A stretch of DNA of 64,000 nt from JBGTSJ01 sp041940305. Its GTDB lineage: Bacteria > Planctomycetota > Planctomycetia > Planctomycetales > Planctomycetaceae. The stretch spans positions 124,001 to 188,000 of the forward strand of contig JBGTSJ010000009.1 of the NCBI GenBank assembly GCA_041940305.1. Direction: 5' to 3'. The position numbers and the translations under genes were made by a program. The stretch's first letter is position 1; each line of letters starts with the position of its first letter. The notes beneath the pieces are model-generated. The model ran no database searches. It was not told where the DNA came from and saw only the letters and a program-made list of their open reading frames with translations. Positions 57,554-64,000 of this stretch are shown in pieces.

Positions 57554-59714
57554 TGAGTGTCACCACGCACGTATCGGGACAGCACGGATCAGCGCCGCCG
57601 TCAGGTGATGCCGAGAACACCAACCCACCGGCTCCGTCTTGGCATTCCACAAAGACATAGGTGCATAGGCCGTTGACCGTTAGCACCTCCGTCCAAGAGC
57701 CCGCGTTGCACTCAAAGGAGAGCGTATAATCGGCACCACAAATCTGAGCCGTGCCGAGGCCGCCCCATTGCCCAGGCCCGATCGGGGATAACGTGATGGT
57801 CTCCGCAGCGCATGCGACTTCGGCAGTTAGCGTAGTGTTGTCGGGCGGACATTCTCCGCACTGAAGCCCCCCGCCACCTCCACCAGCAGAACTGCTGCTG
57901 TCGTCGTCTGTAATGCAATCATCACCCGGCAACCGAACGCAGATGGTTAGGCATCCACCGCCGCACAGGGCCACCTCAACCGGGATGTGGCACGGCGGGC
58001 ATTCATTATCGCTGAAGGCGTCAGAGCTGGGAGCATCCGAAGAGTCCCTGCTACTGCTCGCATCGCTGCTAGGTGCATCGCTCGAAGGCGCATCACTGCT
58101 CTGGCTGGTAGCGTCTGAACTGGGAGCGTCGGAAGATTGCGAGGTAGCATCTGATGAAGGTGCGTCTGAAGACTGCGAGGTAGCATCTGAGCTGGGAGCA
58201 TTACTGCTCTGCTGATCGCTGCTCGCGTTACTCGAAGGTGCCCCTGACGAGGGAGCGTCAGACGAAGGTGCATCAGAACTCTGCTGGTCACTACTGGCAT
58301 TGCTGCTGGGAGCATCGGACGACTGCCGATCCGAGGAAGCATCCGATGAGGGTGCATCGCTGCTGGTCAGCGTAACGCTGTCTGAGATGCTCTCGCTGGT
58401 AGCCCCGCTGCTGGACGATTGCTGGTCCTGATCGGGGATCTCGTGTCGCTCACGCTCGGGAGGCTCAACAAACTGCAGATCTTCAATGCCCAACGTGATC
58501 TTACATACCGGCGCTGCATCGAAGGTCCAGACGCAACGCTCGAAGGTATCCGTGTCGATCTCAGTCCCGCTCTCGTCCTCCAAACTGACCCAACCTTCCC
58601 AAGGCTGCAGCGACGACGTTGTCGGTAGTGTCTCCCATTCGTACCTCGTTCGGGGGGTTGAATACCTCATCAGGAGTGCTGACGCGAGCGCCTCTGAGTC
58701 CGCATCCGTCCGAATCCAGGGTGCCAGAATCCTGCGGACGTGGGGGCCATAGAGACTGACTGAGGAGTTATCGCAGTACCACCGCTGATGGCGGTAGGGC
58801 CGAACCCCCATACCCGGCTTGAGCCCCTGAAAGGCCCCAACTACGTCATCAACCGCTTGCTCCAGCAGATCGTTGAACCAGACCAGACCGCCTTCGCCAT
58901 ATGTCTGATCGCCTACGATCAGGAGCTTATTCACCAACAGATCGCGGTCACTAAACCTCCGCAGTCCTGTGGTGTTCTCTCCGATTCTCCAACGTCCGAG
59001 GCAGGTGGTAACGGGTTTGATGAAGAACAACTCGCCATCGGCATTAACGCCGTAGCTCATGCCACCGAGCGCGGTTGATGCCGCCCGCAAGACTGTCGAT
59101 AGGCTCTCATCACCTCGGTAGACCGCAGACTCGTAGGGAGTGTCTACATTGGGGGCCTCAATCGTGCCTAACGTGATTGATGGCGGTAAAGTGTACGAAG
59201 CCAGGACGTTCTCAACGAACTGGAAGTATGTGACCGTTGTCGTCCAACTCTGCAGCGTGAAATCAGGATCGTTGCGAAACTGGAAGATGTCCGTACCGAA
59301 AGCGTGAGGCTTTCGGTCGCACCCCTGCCCCGTCTGACCACCAATCATCAGGTGACCGAGAAGGCTAATCAGTCCATACATCGTGACCGAAGTTCCGCTT
59401 GGGTCGGTTGACTCCACCGACTCAATCACGCCGCGATACCGAAAGTCTCCCGGCGAAAATTCAACCGTGACGATTTGCCCCGTTTCCAGGATGTCATCGT
59501 CAAAGGATTCGGCTACCTGCATTGACCCGGCTCCGCAGCCTCCGTAACGGAGCAGTTCGTACTCAAGACTCTCGACAACATCGTCAACGTCCGGGTCGCC
59601 GTAGTCGTTCAGCGTGGCAACCGGAGTTACGCCGTCAGATTCCCAGACCTTTACAATCCGCCGATACGTGGCAGGGTTCCAAGCAGCCCCCCCAAGAGGG
59701 CCACTACAGGGCAT
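57543..59714 (-). CDS. Possible phage tail-hub protein with Ser-rich repeat segment
   Basis: A 723-aa protein. Residues 1-430 look like a phage tail/baseplate hub: GAGSMQVAESFDDDILETGQ, VTVEFSPGDFRYRGVIESVE and ISLLGHLMIGG. Residues of about 430-590 are low-complexity repeats of SSDAPSSDA and variants (SSDATSQ, SSNASSDQQ). The C-terminal 130 residues are Cys-rich (CPPCH, CGECPP, CCPDTC) and beta-rich. The repeat is a flexible linker between hub and tip, or a surface-exposed segment (inference). The assignment as a tail protein is tentative. Confidence 0.6.
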   Translation of the reverse strand: MPCSGPLGGAAWNPATYRRIVKVWESDGVTPVATLNDYGDPDVDDVVESLEYELLRYGGCGAGSMQVAESFDDDILETGQIVTVEFSPGDFRYRGVIESVESTDPSGTSVTMYGLISLLGHLMIGGQTGQGCDRKPHAFGTDIFQFRNDPDFTLQSWTTTVTYFQFVENVLASYTLPPSITLGTIEAPNVDTPYESAVYRGDESLSTVLRAASTALGGMSYGVNADGELFFIKPVTTCLGRWRIGENTTGLRRFSDRDLLVNKLLIVGDQTYGEGGLVWFNDLLEQAVDDVVGAFQGLKPGMGVRPYRHQRWYCDNSSVSLYGPHVRRILAPWIRTDADSEALASALLMRYSTPRTRYEWETLPTTSSLQPWEGWVSLEDESGTEIDTDTFERCVWTFDAAPVCKITLGIEDLQFVEPPERERHEIPDQDQQSSSSGATSESISDSVTLTSSDAPSSDASSDRQSSDAPSSNASSDQQSSDAPSSDAPSSGAPSSNASSDQQSSNAPSSDATSQSSDAPSSDATSQSSDAPSSDATSQSSDAPSSDAPSSDASSSRDSSDAPSSDAFSDNECPPCHIPVEVALCGGGCLTICVRLPGDDCITDDDSSSSAGGGGGGLQCGECPPDNTTLTAEVACAAETITLSPIGPGQWGGLGTAQICGADYTLSFECNAGSWTEVLTVNGLCTYVFVECQDGAGGLVFSASPDGGADPCCPDTCVVTLNVA

Positions 59715-60009
59715 GCGTTGAATCCTTCGCAGTCACATGCTGATGTGCGAGCTGATCCTGCTCCTGCTGCAGCCGCTCGCATGCCCGTTCAATCTGGTCG
59801 TGAAGCTCCAAAGGCGCGGGGCGTTGAATGCCCTCCCCGTGCAATGAGCTGCTGATCCGAAGAGCGTAGCCCTCCGCGCTACCGACGATGCTGAGCGTTA
59901 GCGGCAGTCCTCCGTCCACCATCGCGTAGAGCACGTTATCAGGTCCGTGCTGAGCGAAATCGGGATGGGAAGTAGCTTCTACGAGATTCTTAAGCGAAAG
60001 TGAAACCAT
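59704..60009 (-). CDS. Small hypothetical protein of the element
   Basis: A 101-aa protein beginning MVSLSLKNLVEATSHPDFAQ and ending in a Gln/Glu/His-rich helix. Its stop overlaps the next gene by 11 nt. Function unknown. Confidence 0.55.
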   Translation of the reverse strand: MVSLSLKNLVEATSHPDFAQHGPDNVLYAMVDGGLPLTLSIVGSAEGYALRISSSLHGEGIQRPAPLELHDQIERACERLQQEQDQLAHQHVTAKDSTHAL

Positions 60010-60040
60010 TGAAATGCTCCTGTTTACGAATCACAGAAAG

Positions 60041-60958
60041 TCAGAGGGCATGCCGCTGAGGCGAGGGAAGGCCACTGTCCGCTGCAACATTGGGACGGCA
60101 GAGCCGAATCCGCTTCTTGACCTTGTCGAGGCCCCAGCGGGTATAGGCATCCAACCAGGCTGACCGGCGAGGCTCGGCCATCGTCTCGATTGCCACACCG
60201 CAGATGTCCACGGGCACGTCGAAGAAGGCTACGCGGCTTCGCCAATCTCCCTCGAAGTTCCCGATGAGCTGGCGAGCAATCTGGAGACGCTGAGCCTGCT
60301 GCTTCTCAAGAGGGAGGGTGGTATCGATACGCAGATCCCGCCACGCGGTAGGCGTCCGACCGTCCCGGAACAGGGAGCCGTAGGTCTGCCAGTGCTCCTG
60401 CAACTTCAACTGGAGATCAGCCTCAGTGGCCCTCAGCTTGGCGATGTCCGTCTCTGGATCTGTCGCCTCGCTCGCGGAAACCTGCTGAGCCCATTCACTG
60501 AAGTCCCGCTCGAAGTCCTCGGCCCGGAAGGAGACGTAGAGGCTGGTGAGGCTGTTGATTGCCTTCTCCCGCTTGAAACGAGCCTCGTAGTTCATTGAGG
60601 GAAAGTCCCGGCCAGCGGCCGACATCAGCTCGCAGAACTCTCGGTATCTGTCATCTTCGTCCACCTGCAAGAGACGGTGTGCCACGCCCGAGAAGATCTC
60701 CTCTCGAATGGCATCAGTGCTCTGGCGGGTCTTCAGCGATGCTTCGGTGATCTTGTCGTTGATGGACTTCAGGTCACCTTCGAGTTCTTTCCATCTTTCG
60801 ATGAAGTGAATGACATCGACAGTTCCATTGAGGCAGGCGTAGTCGCTGGTGCTGAAGGGGATGCGAGGGAGCATCGCCCATCTCTTGATCTGGTAAAGCA
60901 GGTTCAGGTGGTCCTCCTCGGAGGTCGTTGCAGTCACAGGGTTGGTAGGAGTGCCCAT
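60041..60958 (-). CDS. Element protein, diverged paralogue 1
   Basis: A 305-aa, mostly helical protein with coiled-coil-like stretches (RWKELEGDLKSINDKITEAS). Residues of about 195-290 align with the C-terminal part of the next gene upstream: YGSLFRDGRTPTAWRDLRI, then QIARQLIGNFEGDWRSRV, FDVPVDICGVAIETM and WLDAYTRWGLDKVKK. Function unknown. The start overlaps the previous stop by one base (TGATG). Confidence 0.65.
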   Translation of the reverse strand: MGTPTNPVTATTSEEDHLNLLYQIKRWAMLPRIPFSTSDYACLNGTVDVIHFIERWKELEGDLKSINDKITEASLKTRQSTDAIREEIFSGVAHRLLQVDEDDRYREFCELMSAAGRDFPSMNYEARFKREKAINSLTSLYVSFRAEDFERDFSEWAQQVSASEATDPETDIAKLRATEADLQLKLQEHWQTYGSLFRDGRTPTAWRDLRIDTTLPLEKQQAQRLQIARQLIGNFEGDWRSRVAFFDVPVDICGVAIETMAEPRRSAWLDAYTRWGLDKVKKRIRLCRPNVAADSGLPSPQRHAL

Positions 60959-61752
60959 CAGGTGAACATCCCCAGCGGGTTCTCCACTGCCTCAGTCATC
61001 GCAGATGCCTGGCGGGCAACAAATCGCGTGGAAGACTTGGGAATGTCCGCCAGCCCCAGTTCGTCGTAGGCTTTACGCCACTCATCCCGAGCCGGGGACG
61101 GCATTGTGCTGATCTCCAGACCAGAGGCTGTGACTGCCCGGTCGAAACACCGGGAACGGTCCCGCCAGTCTCTGATGAAGTTCCGGAGTATCTGCTCCCC
61201 GACGTGACGCTGTTGGGCTTCCCAGACTTCCGGCAACTCAGGCGTAGCCGTCACCCGGTAATCTCTAAACTGTCGGGGAACCCGCTGGTCGTGGAAGCAG
61301 CTCCGGTATCCCAACCACAGTTCTCGAAGCTGGCGTGAGTAAGCACCGACTTTCCCATTCGCTTTGGCGATCAGCTTCTCGTAGTCAACGTCGTCACCAC
61401 GGCTCCTGGTTAGCGTGTCGGCATCCGCTTTGAACGCGGAGCCATCCAGCGTGCCGTACAATGCGAGAATCTCCCCCACAATGCCCCGCCGCCGTACTCC
61501 AGTCGCCAACCGGCGAATCGGGTCAAGGCACTGACGCAGCTCATCCAGCAGTTGGTGCAACCGCTGTTTTCGCGCATCGGAATCAACGGCTACCAGACCC
61601 TGGGCAACTTGATCCAGGATGTAATCAGCAACCTTCGGCGTTGCCCGGTTGGCCCTGGCAGTCACATCCAGTAGGTCAGCCTCGGCCTTCCTCAGCTTCT
61701 CCTCCAGCGTCATCAGCCTCAGCCAGAACCTGGCAGTCTCTAACGGCTTCAC
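60958..61752 (-). CDS. Element protein, diverged paralogue 2
   Basis: A 264-aa helical protein (N-terminal coiled coil RLMTLEEKLRKAEADLLDVT). Its region of about 165-250 matches the neighbour: YRSCFHDQRVPRQFRDYRV, QILRNFIRDWRDRSRCFD, GLEISTM and EWRKAYDELGLADIPK. Shared residues include S-x-F-x-D-x-R-x-P, NF-x-x-DWR-x-R and TM. No known family is recognised. Confidence 0.65.
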   Translation of the reverse strand: MKPLETARFWLRLMTLEEKLRKAEADLLDVTARANRATPKVADYILDQVAQGLVAVDSDARKQRLHQLLDELRQCLDPIRRLATGVRRRGIVGEILALYGTLDGSAFKADADTLTRSRGDDVDYEKLIAKANGKVGAYSRQLRELWLGYRSCFHDQRVPRQFRDYRVTATPELPEVWEAQQRHVGEQILRNFIRDWRDRSRCFDRAVTASGLEISTMPSPARDEWRKAYDELGLADIPKSSTRFVARQASAMTEAVENPLGMFT

Positions 61753-61800
61753 ACTGATGTACTCGGAGCGGTCGCAGGGTAGGTATGCGAATGCCAGGGG

Positions 61801-62217
61801 TTACTCCTCCAATGGTGCATTGCAGTCACAGGGCTGGGTAGACCTGAATTGGTACTCCCGCAACCGCTCAGCGCAGACTCTACGCTGCTCCTCGGTCATC
61901 CTGCGGCGCCGCTTCGCACCAACGATCTCTGCGACCTGTGGCAGCAGAGAGACATCGAACTCCCAGCAGCCGAAGCGCTCACCATCCTGGTGCTGCCGGA
62001 GCCCCGGCATGGTGGTCAGCTTCTTGCGCACGCTGGGGCGCCCCTCAATCTCTACCTGCAGCCATCGACCGCCCGATGGGAAGATCGACCCACCAGGGCA
62101 GGGGATCAACGTGTAGTAGGGGTCTCGCCGTAGGCTCCGGTCCACATCGGCGGCCGGGTCGTAGCCCAGCCTGTAGGTGTCTCCAACTACATCCTCCAGA
62201 TTGACGCATTCCGTCAG
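61801..62217 (-). CDS. Small hypothetical protein, probable CTG start
   Basis: A 138-aa protein (LIPCPGGSIFPSGGRWLQVE, then GERFGCWEFDVSLLPQVAEI). No ATG, GTG or TTG opens the full frame. A CTG at 62217-62215 has a perfect AGGAGG 7 nt upstream, and the 24 codons after it look protein-like (TECVNLEDVVGDTYRLGYDP). GTG 62145 is the conventional alternative but lacks a ribosome site. Function unknown. Confidence 0.55.
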   Translation of the reverse strand: MTECVNLEDVVGDTYRLGYDPAADVDRSLRRDPYYTLIPCPGGSIFPSGGRWLQVEIEGRPSVRKKLTTMPGLRQHQDGERFGCWEFDVSLLPQVAEIVGAKRRRRMTEEQRRVCAERLREYQFRSTQPCDCNAPLEE

Positions 62218-62298
62218 TGCCTATCCTCCTGATTCAGGGGCCTGTGACTGCGAAGGCCACACAGACAACACAAGGAGATGAGAGGCGGGATATGTGTG

Positions 62299-62321
62299 TG
62301 GGTCTCTAAAAGAGAGACCCA
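62299..62321. terminator. Hairpin after the helicase gene
   Basis: TGGGTCTCT / AAAAG / AGAGACCCA at 62299-62321, directly after the minus-strand helicase gene and before the CTG-start gene. It may be a terminator or attenuator. Confidence 0.5.
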
Positions 62322-62345
62322 CCACACAACCCCTGCCGGGCGCTT

Positions 62346-63377
62346 TTAGGCACCCGAGTCGCGTAGACAGTACGTATTGACAGCCCGGTTTCCTCGAATT
62401 CCAGCCCGCTGCTCGAACTCCGTTGGACTGAGATCGATAAGACGCCGGAGGACTTCTCGGCTCAATCTCGTGGCGGCACAGAGTTCCTTCATTGTACGAG
62501 GCTCCGCCTCCAGCGCCTGACGAACTATCTGCAGTCGGGCTTGGTCCTCCCTGGCTTGATGAATCTTCCGGGGGGTCAGCAGTGCGGTAGGGTCTACCGT
62601 GTCGTCCCGGCGCCAGACGGGATACTCGAACCGGATAGACAGAGGCTCCGGAGCCGGGAATGACCGTACATCCGCCTGCAGTGTCACGCATTCCTCGTTC
62701 TCGCGGAGGACGATATGAGCATCGCAGGCACGACTTTGGGCACCTCCACCGGCTCCCAAGTCAGTGAGCCGATGCGCTGAGGCGTCCCCTTTCGCGAGAT
62801 GGTGAATCAGCACGCATGCCGCCCCGGTGTGCATCGCCACCTGATCAACCTTGTTGTACAGGCTGGTCTCTGCCGCGTTGTCGTTTTCGCTCGTTCCTGG
62901 CGTCAGCATGCGGTACTTGGCGTCGAACCCAATCAGGCGGAAATCCCCATGCGGAATCGACAGAAGCTCTGGCAGAAGATCATCAATCGATCGCAGAGCC
63001 CCTCGGAGACACCACACGTCGATCTGACCAGCATACTTAGCAGGGTCAATCTTTAGCGCCTCGGCAACGATGCGTAGGCGGTGAGCCAATTCCTGCGGAT
63101 GTAGCTCGTTGTCGATGAGCAAGCACCGTCCCTGGGCGGTGTCGAAGGTGCCGAGCCACTTCTCGCCAGAGGCGACAGATAAGAGCAGCACATACAGCAG
63201 CCACGACTTCCCGATCTTAGGGTGGGATATCAGGTTTGCTGTCTCAGCCGCACGTAAGAGTCCGTGGATTACCGGATCGCCCCGTTCGCCGTACGTCTCC
63301 AGGAGACTCTCCAGAGAGAGCTTCCGAATTGTTGGTTTGGTGGAACTGGGGCCGAGGGAGACCTCGGGTGGAATCAG
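62346..63377 (-). CDS. RepA-like AAA ATPase / replicative helicase
   Basis: A RecA-fold helicase of the RepA/AAA_25 type, about 343 aa. Walker A is HPKIGKSW, just upstream of the first conventional start (GTG 63191). Further blocks are CLLIDNELHPQELAHRLR, LIGFDAKYRML, ACVLIHHLAKGDASAHR and LGAGGGAQSRACDAHIVLR, all typical. An ATG at 63401 is followed by an in-frame TGA three codons later. The start is most likely CTG 63377 (AAGGGA 7 nt upstream) or ATT 63374. It would unwind the element's own replication fork. A near-consensus promoter lies upstream. Confidence 0.75.
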   Translation of the reverse strand: MIPPEVSLGPSSTKPTIRKLSLESLLETYGERGDPVIHGLLRAAETANLISHPKIGKSWLLYVLLLSVASGEKWLGTFDTAQGRCLLIDNELHPQELAHRLRIVAEALKIDPAKYAGQIDVWCLRGALRSIDDLLPELLSIPHGDFRLIGFDAKYRMLTPGTSENDNAAETSLYNKVDQVAMHTGAACVLIHHLAKGDASAHRLTDLGAGGGAQSRACDAHIVLRENEECVTLQADVRSFPAPEPLSIRFEYPVWRRDDTVDPTALLTPRKIHQAREDQARLQIVRQALEAEPRTMKELCAATRLSREVLRRLIDLSPTEFEQRAGIRGNRAVNTYCLRDSGA

Positions 63378-63475
63378 AGAACAATCCCTTCACTGAGCCA
63401 TCTCACACGGCGTCCGCGATGGGGACGCTCTAGTCCGACACAGGAGGCGGCAGCATGCCGCGAGCGATAGAACGA

Positions 63476-63504
63476 ATTGTAACAAAAACTTGCAGATCTG
63501 TCAA
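63476..63504 (-). promoter_or_regulatory. Near-consensus sigma-70 promoter of the element operon
   Basis: On the minus strand, TTGACA (63504-63499), a 17-nt spacer, then TACAAT (63481-63476). Transcription would start near 63469, about 90 nt before the helicase. A small hairpin GCGGCA/TGC/TGCCGC lies in the leader at 63448-63462. Confidence 0.75.
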
Positions 63505-63756
63505 GCGAATTTGGGGCCTCTGGGAGACATATCGGAGCGGAATGCACACGGGAAGGAATTAGAATCCGGTGCGGCGCGCACACCGTCGTAGTGTACTACA
63601 AGTACAAATGGGTATTCCAGACATCCAGAGTTACTACCAAATATAGCTGTATATAGTTGATGAAACGTCTCACCGCCTATCACTTGACTTCTAACAAATT
63701 CCTGTGGTTGAGTGCTGCCGTTGTCACTCCGCCCCTGATCACGCCTGCAATACAGA
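63505..63756. other. AT-rich divergent control region of the element
   Basis: Visibly AT-richer than the flanks, with ATATA-GCTG-TATAT-like and GTAGTGTACTAC-like near-palindromes around 63590-63655. It may hold an operator or origin for the element. TTGACT at 63684 lacks a matching -10 box for the plus strand. Confidence 0.4.
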
Positions 63757-64000
63757 ATGGCCACAGACGCCTTCCTGTGCCTGAACGATGCAGCCTCGGC
63801 TTTGCCCAATCAGTCCAGTACCGCTGCTGTCCTCCGCCTGATACAGGCGGGCGAATTGCTTGGACTGTTTGATGGTGATGAGTGGTGGGTGACAACAGAG
63901 TCCGTTGAGGCATTCGTGCGGCACTGGCCCTATCGAAGAACTCGGGAGCTTGGGCGAGACGCCGCCCGCGAGGAGATCCGGAGGATTCGCACGAAGTACG
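63757..64000 (+). CDS. Small HTH-like protein, partial at the window end
   Basis: The first 81 codons of an open frame (MATDAFLCLNDAASALPNQS, then VLRLIQAGELLGLFDGDEWW and VTTESVEAFVRHW). The layout (helix pair, short wing, last helix) fits an AlpA/excisionase-like DNA-binding domain, followed by a basic helix. It is divergent from the helicase operon, so a regulator is likely. The frame runs off the window. Confidence 0.55.
   Translation, partial: MATDAFLCLNDAASALPNQSSTAAVLRLIQAGELLGLFDGDEWWVTTESVEAFVRHWPYRRTRELGRDAAREEIRRIRTKY

Noticed and set aside
57980..58400. Repeat array considered as CRISPR
   Set aside because: The units are short, imperfect and coding (Ser/Asp/Ala/Pro), with no regular spacers and no cas genes.
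63374..63583. 69-codon minus-strand frame ending just before the helicase
   Set aside because: Its start lies upstream of the strong promoter at 63504-63476, so it would not be on the transcript; composition is not protein-like.

Overview
The window looks like a chromosomal segment of a G+C-rich planctomycete (order Planctomycetales; genus not determinable by eye). The evidence is a PVC-type CxxCH heme protein with a sorbosone-dehydrogenase-like propeller, a Cys-type sulfatase, a DUF1080 hydrolase, secreted lactonase and pectate-lyase genes, a GldF/GldG-like ABC system with a DUF4340 partner, and many short intergenic palindromes. There is one tRNA gene, and no rRNA gene or CRISPR array.

Region 1 (1-10.1 kb): small hypothetical gene and sulfatase, an RluA-type pseudouridine synthase, a large heme protein on the minus strand, a CPA2 antiporter and a lone Hpt-domain protein. 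Region 2 (10.1-18.1 kb): a Spy-like exported protein, a flavin-dependent-halogenase-like gene followed by a membrane desaturase, leuS, and a toxin/antitoxin-like pair. Region 3 (18.1-25.4 kb) is the replication cluster: a short divergent dnaA, dnaN, a DciA-like gene, a degenerate half-length gyrB paralogue and a full gyrB. There is no recF, and the dnaA-dnaN gap has phased T-tracts and a good promoter.

Region 4 (25.5-34.9 kb): secreted proteins (beta-helix, PL10-like pectate lyase, peroxiredoxin, two uncharacterised exported proteins), glyS and an SGNH hydrolase. Region 5 (35-43.6 kb): a phosphatase-like gene, pyrB, a tiny membrane-protein gene inserted between pyrB and a pseudo-dihydroorotase gene, a convergent pyrD-like gene, a DUF1080 gene, and an ActP-like symporter with its DUF485 partner. 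Region 6 (43.6-53.8 kb): metG, a secreted lactonase, and an ABC ATPase / GldFG fusion / DUF4340 operon.

Region 7 (54.0 kb to the window end) is an integrated phage-like element. It entered at tRNA-Arg(ACG); the integrase stop codon lies inside the tRNA. Read from its far side it carries a RepA-like helicase under a near-consensus promoter, a 138-aa gene that seems to start at CTG, two diverged paralogues of unknown function, a possible tail-hub protein with a long Ser/Asp/Ala/Pro repeat, several short coupled genes, two tandem AlpA/excisionase-like HTH genes, an HTH-prohead-protease fusion and the integrase. A divergent HTH gene runs off the window end, so the far boundary is not seen.

Repeats recur throughout: four long purine-rich inverted repeats, four ACCCGG-type hairpins, four TCC-loop palindromes (two of them a REPIN-like pair) and several single hairpins.
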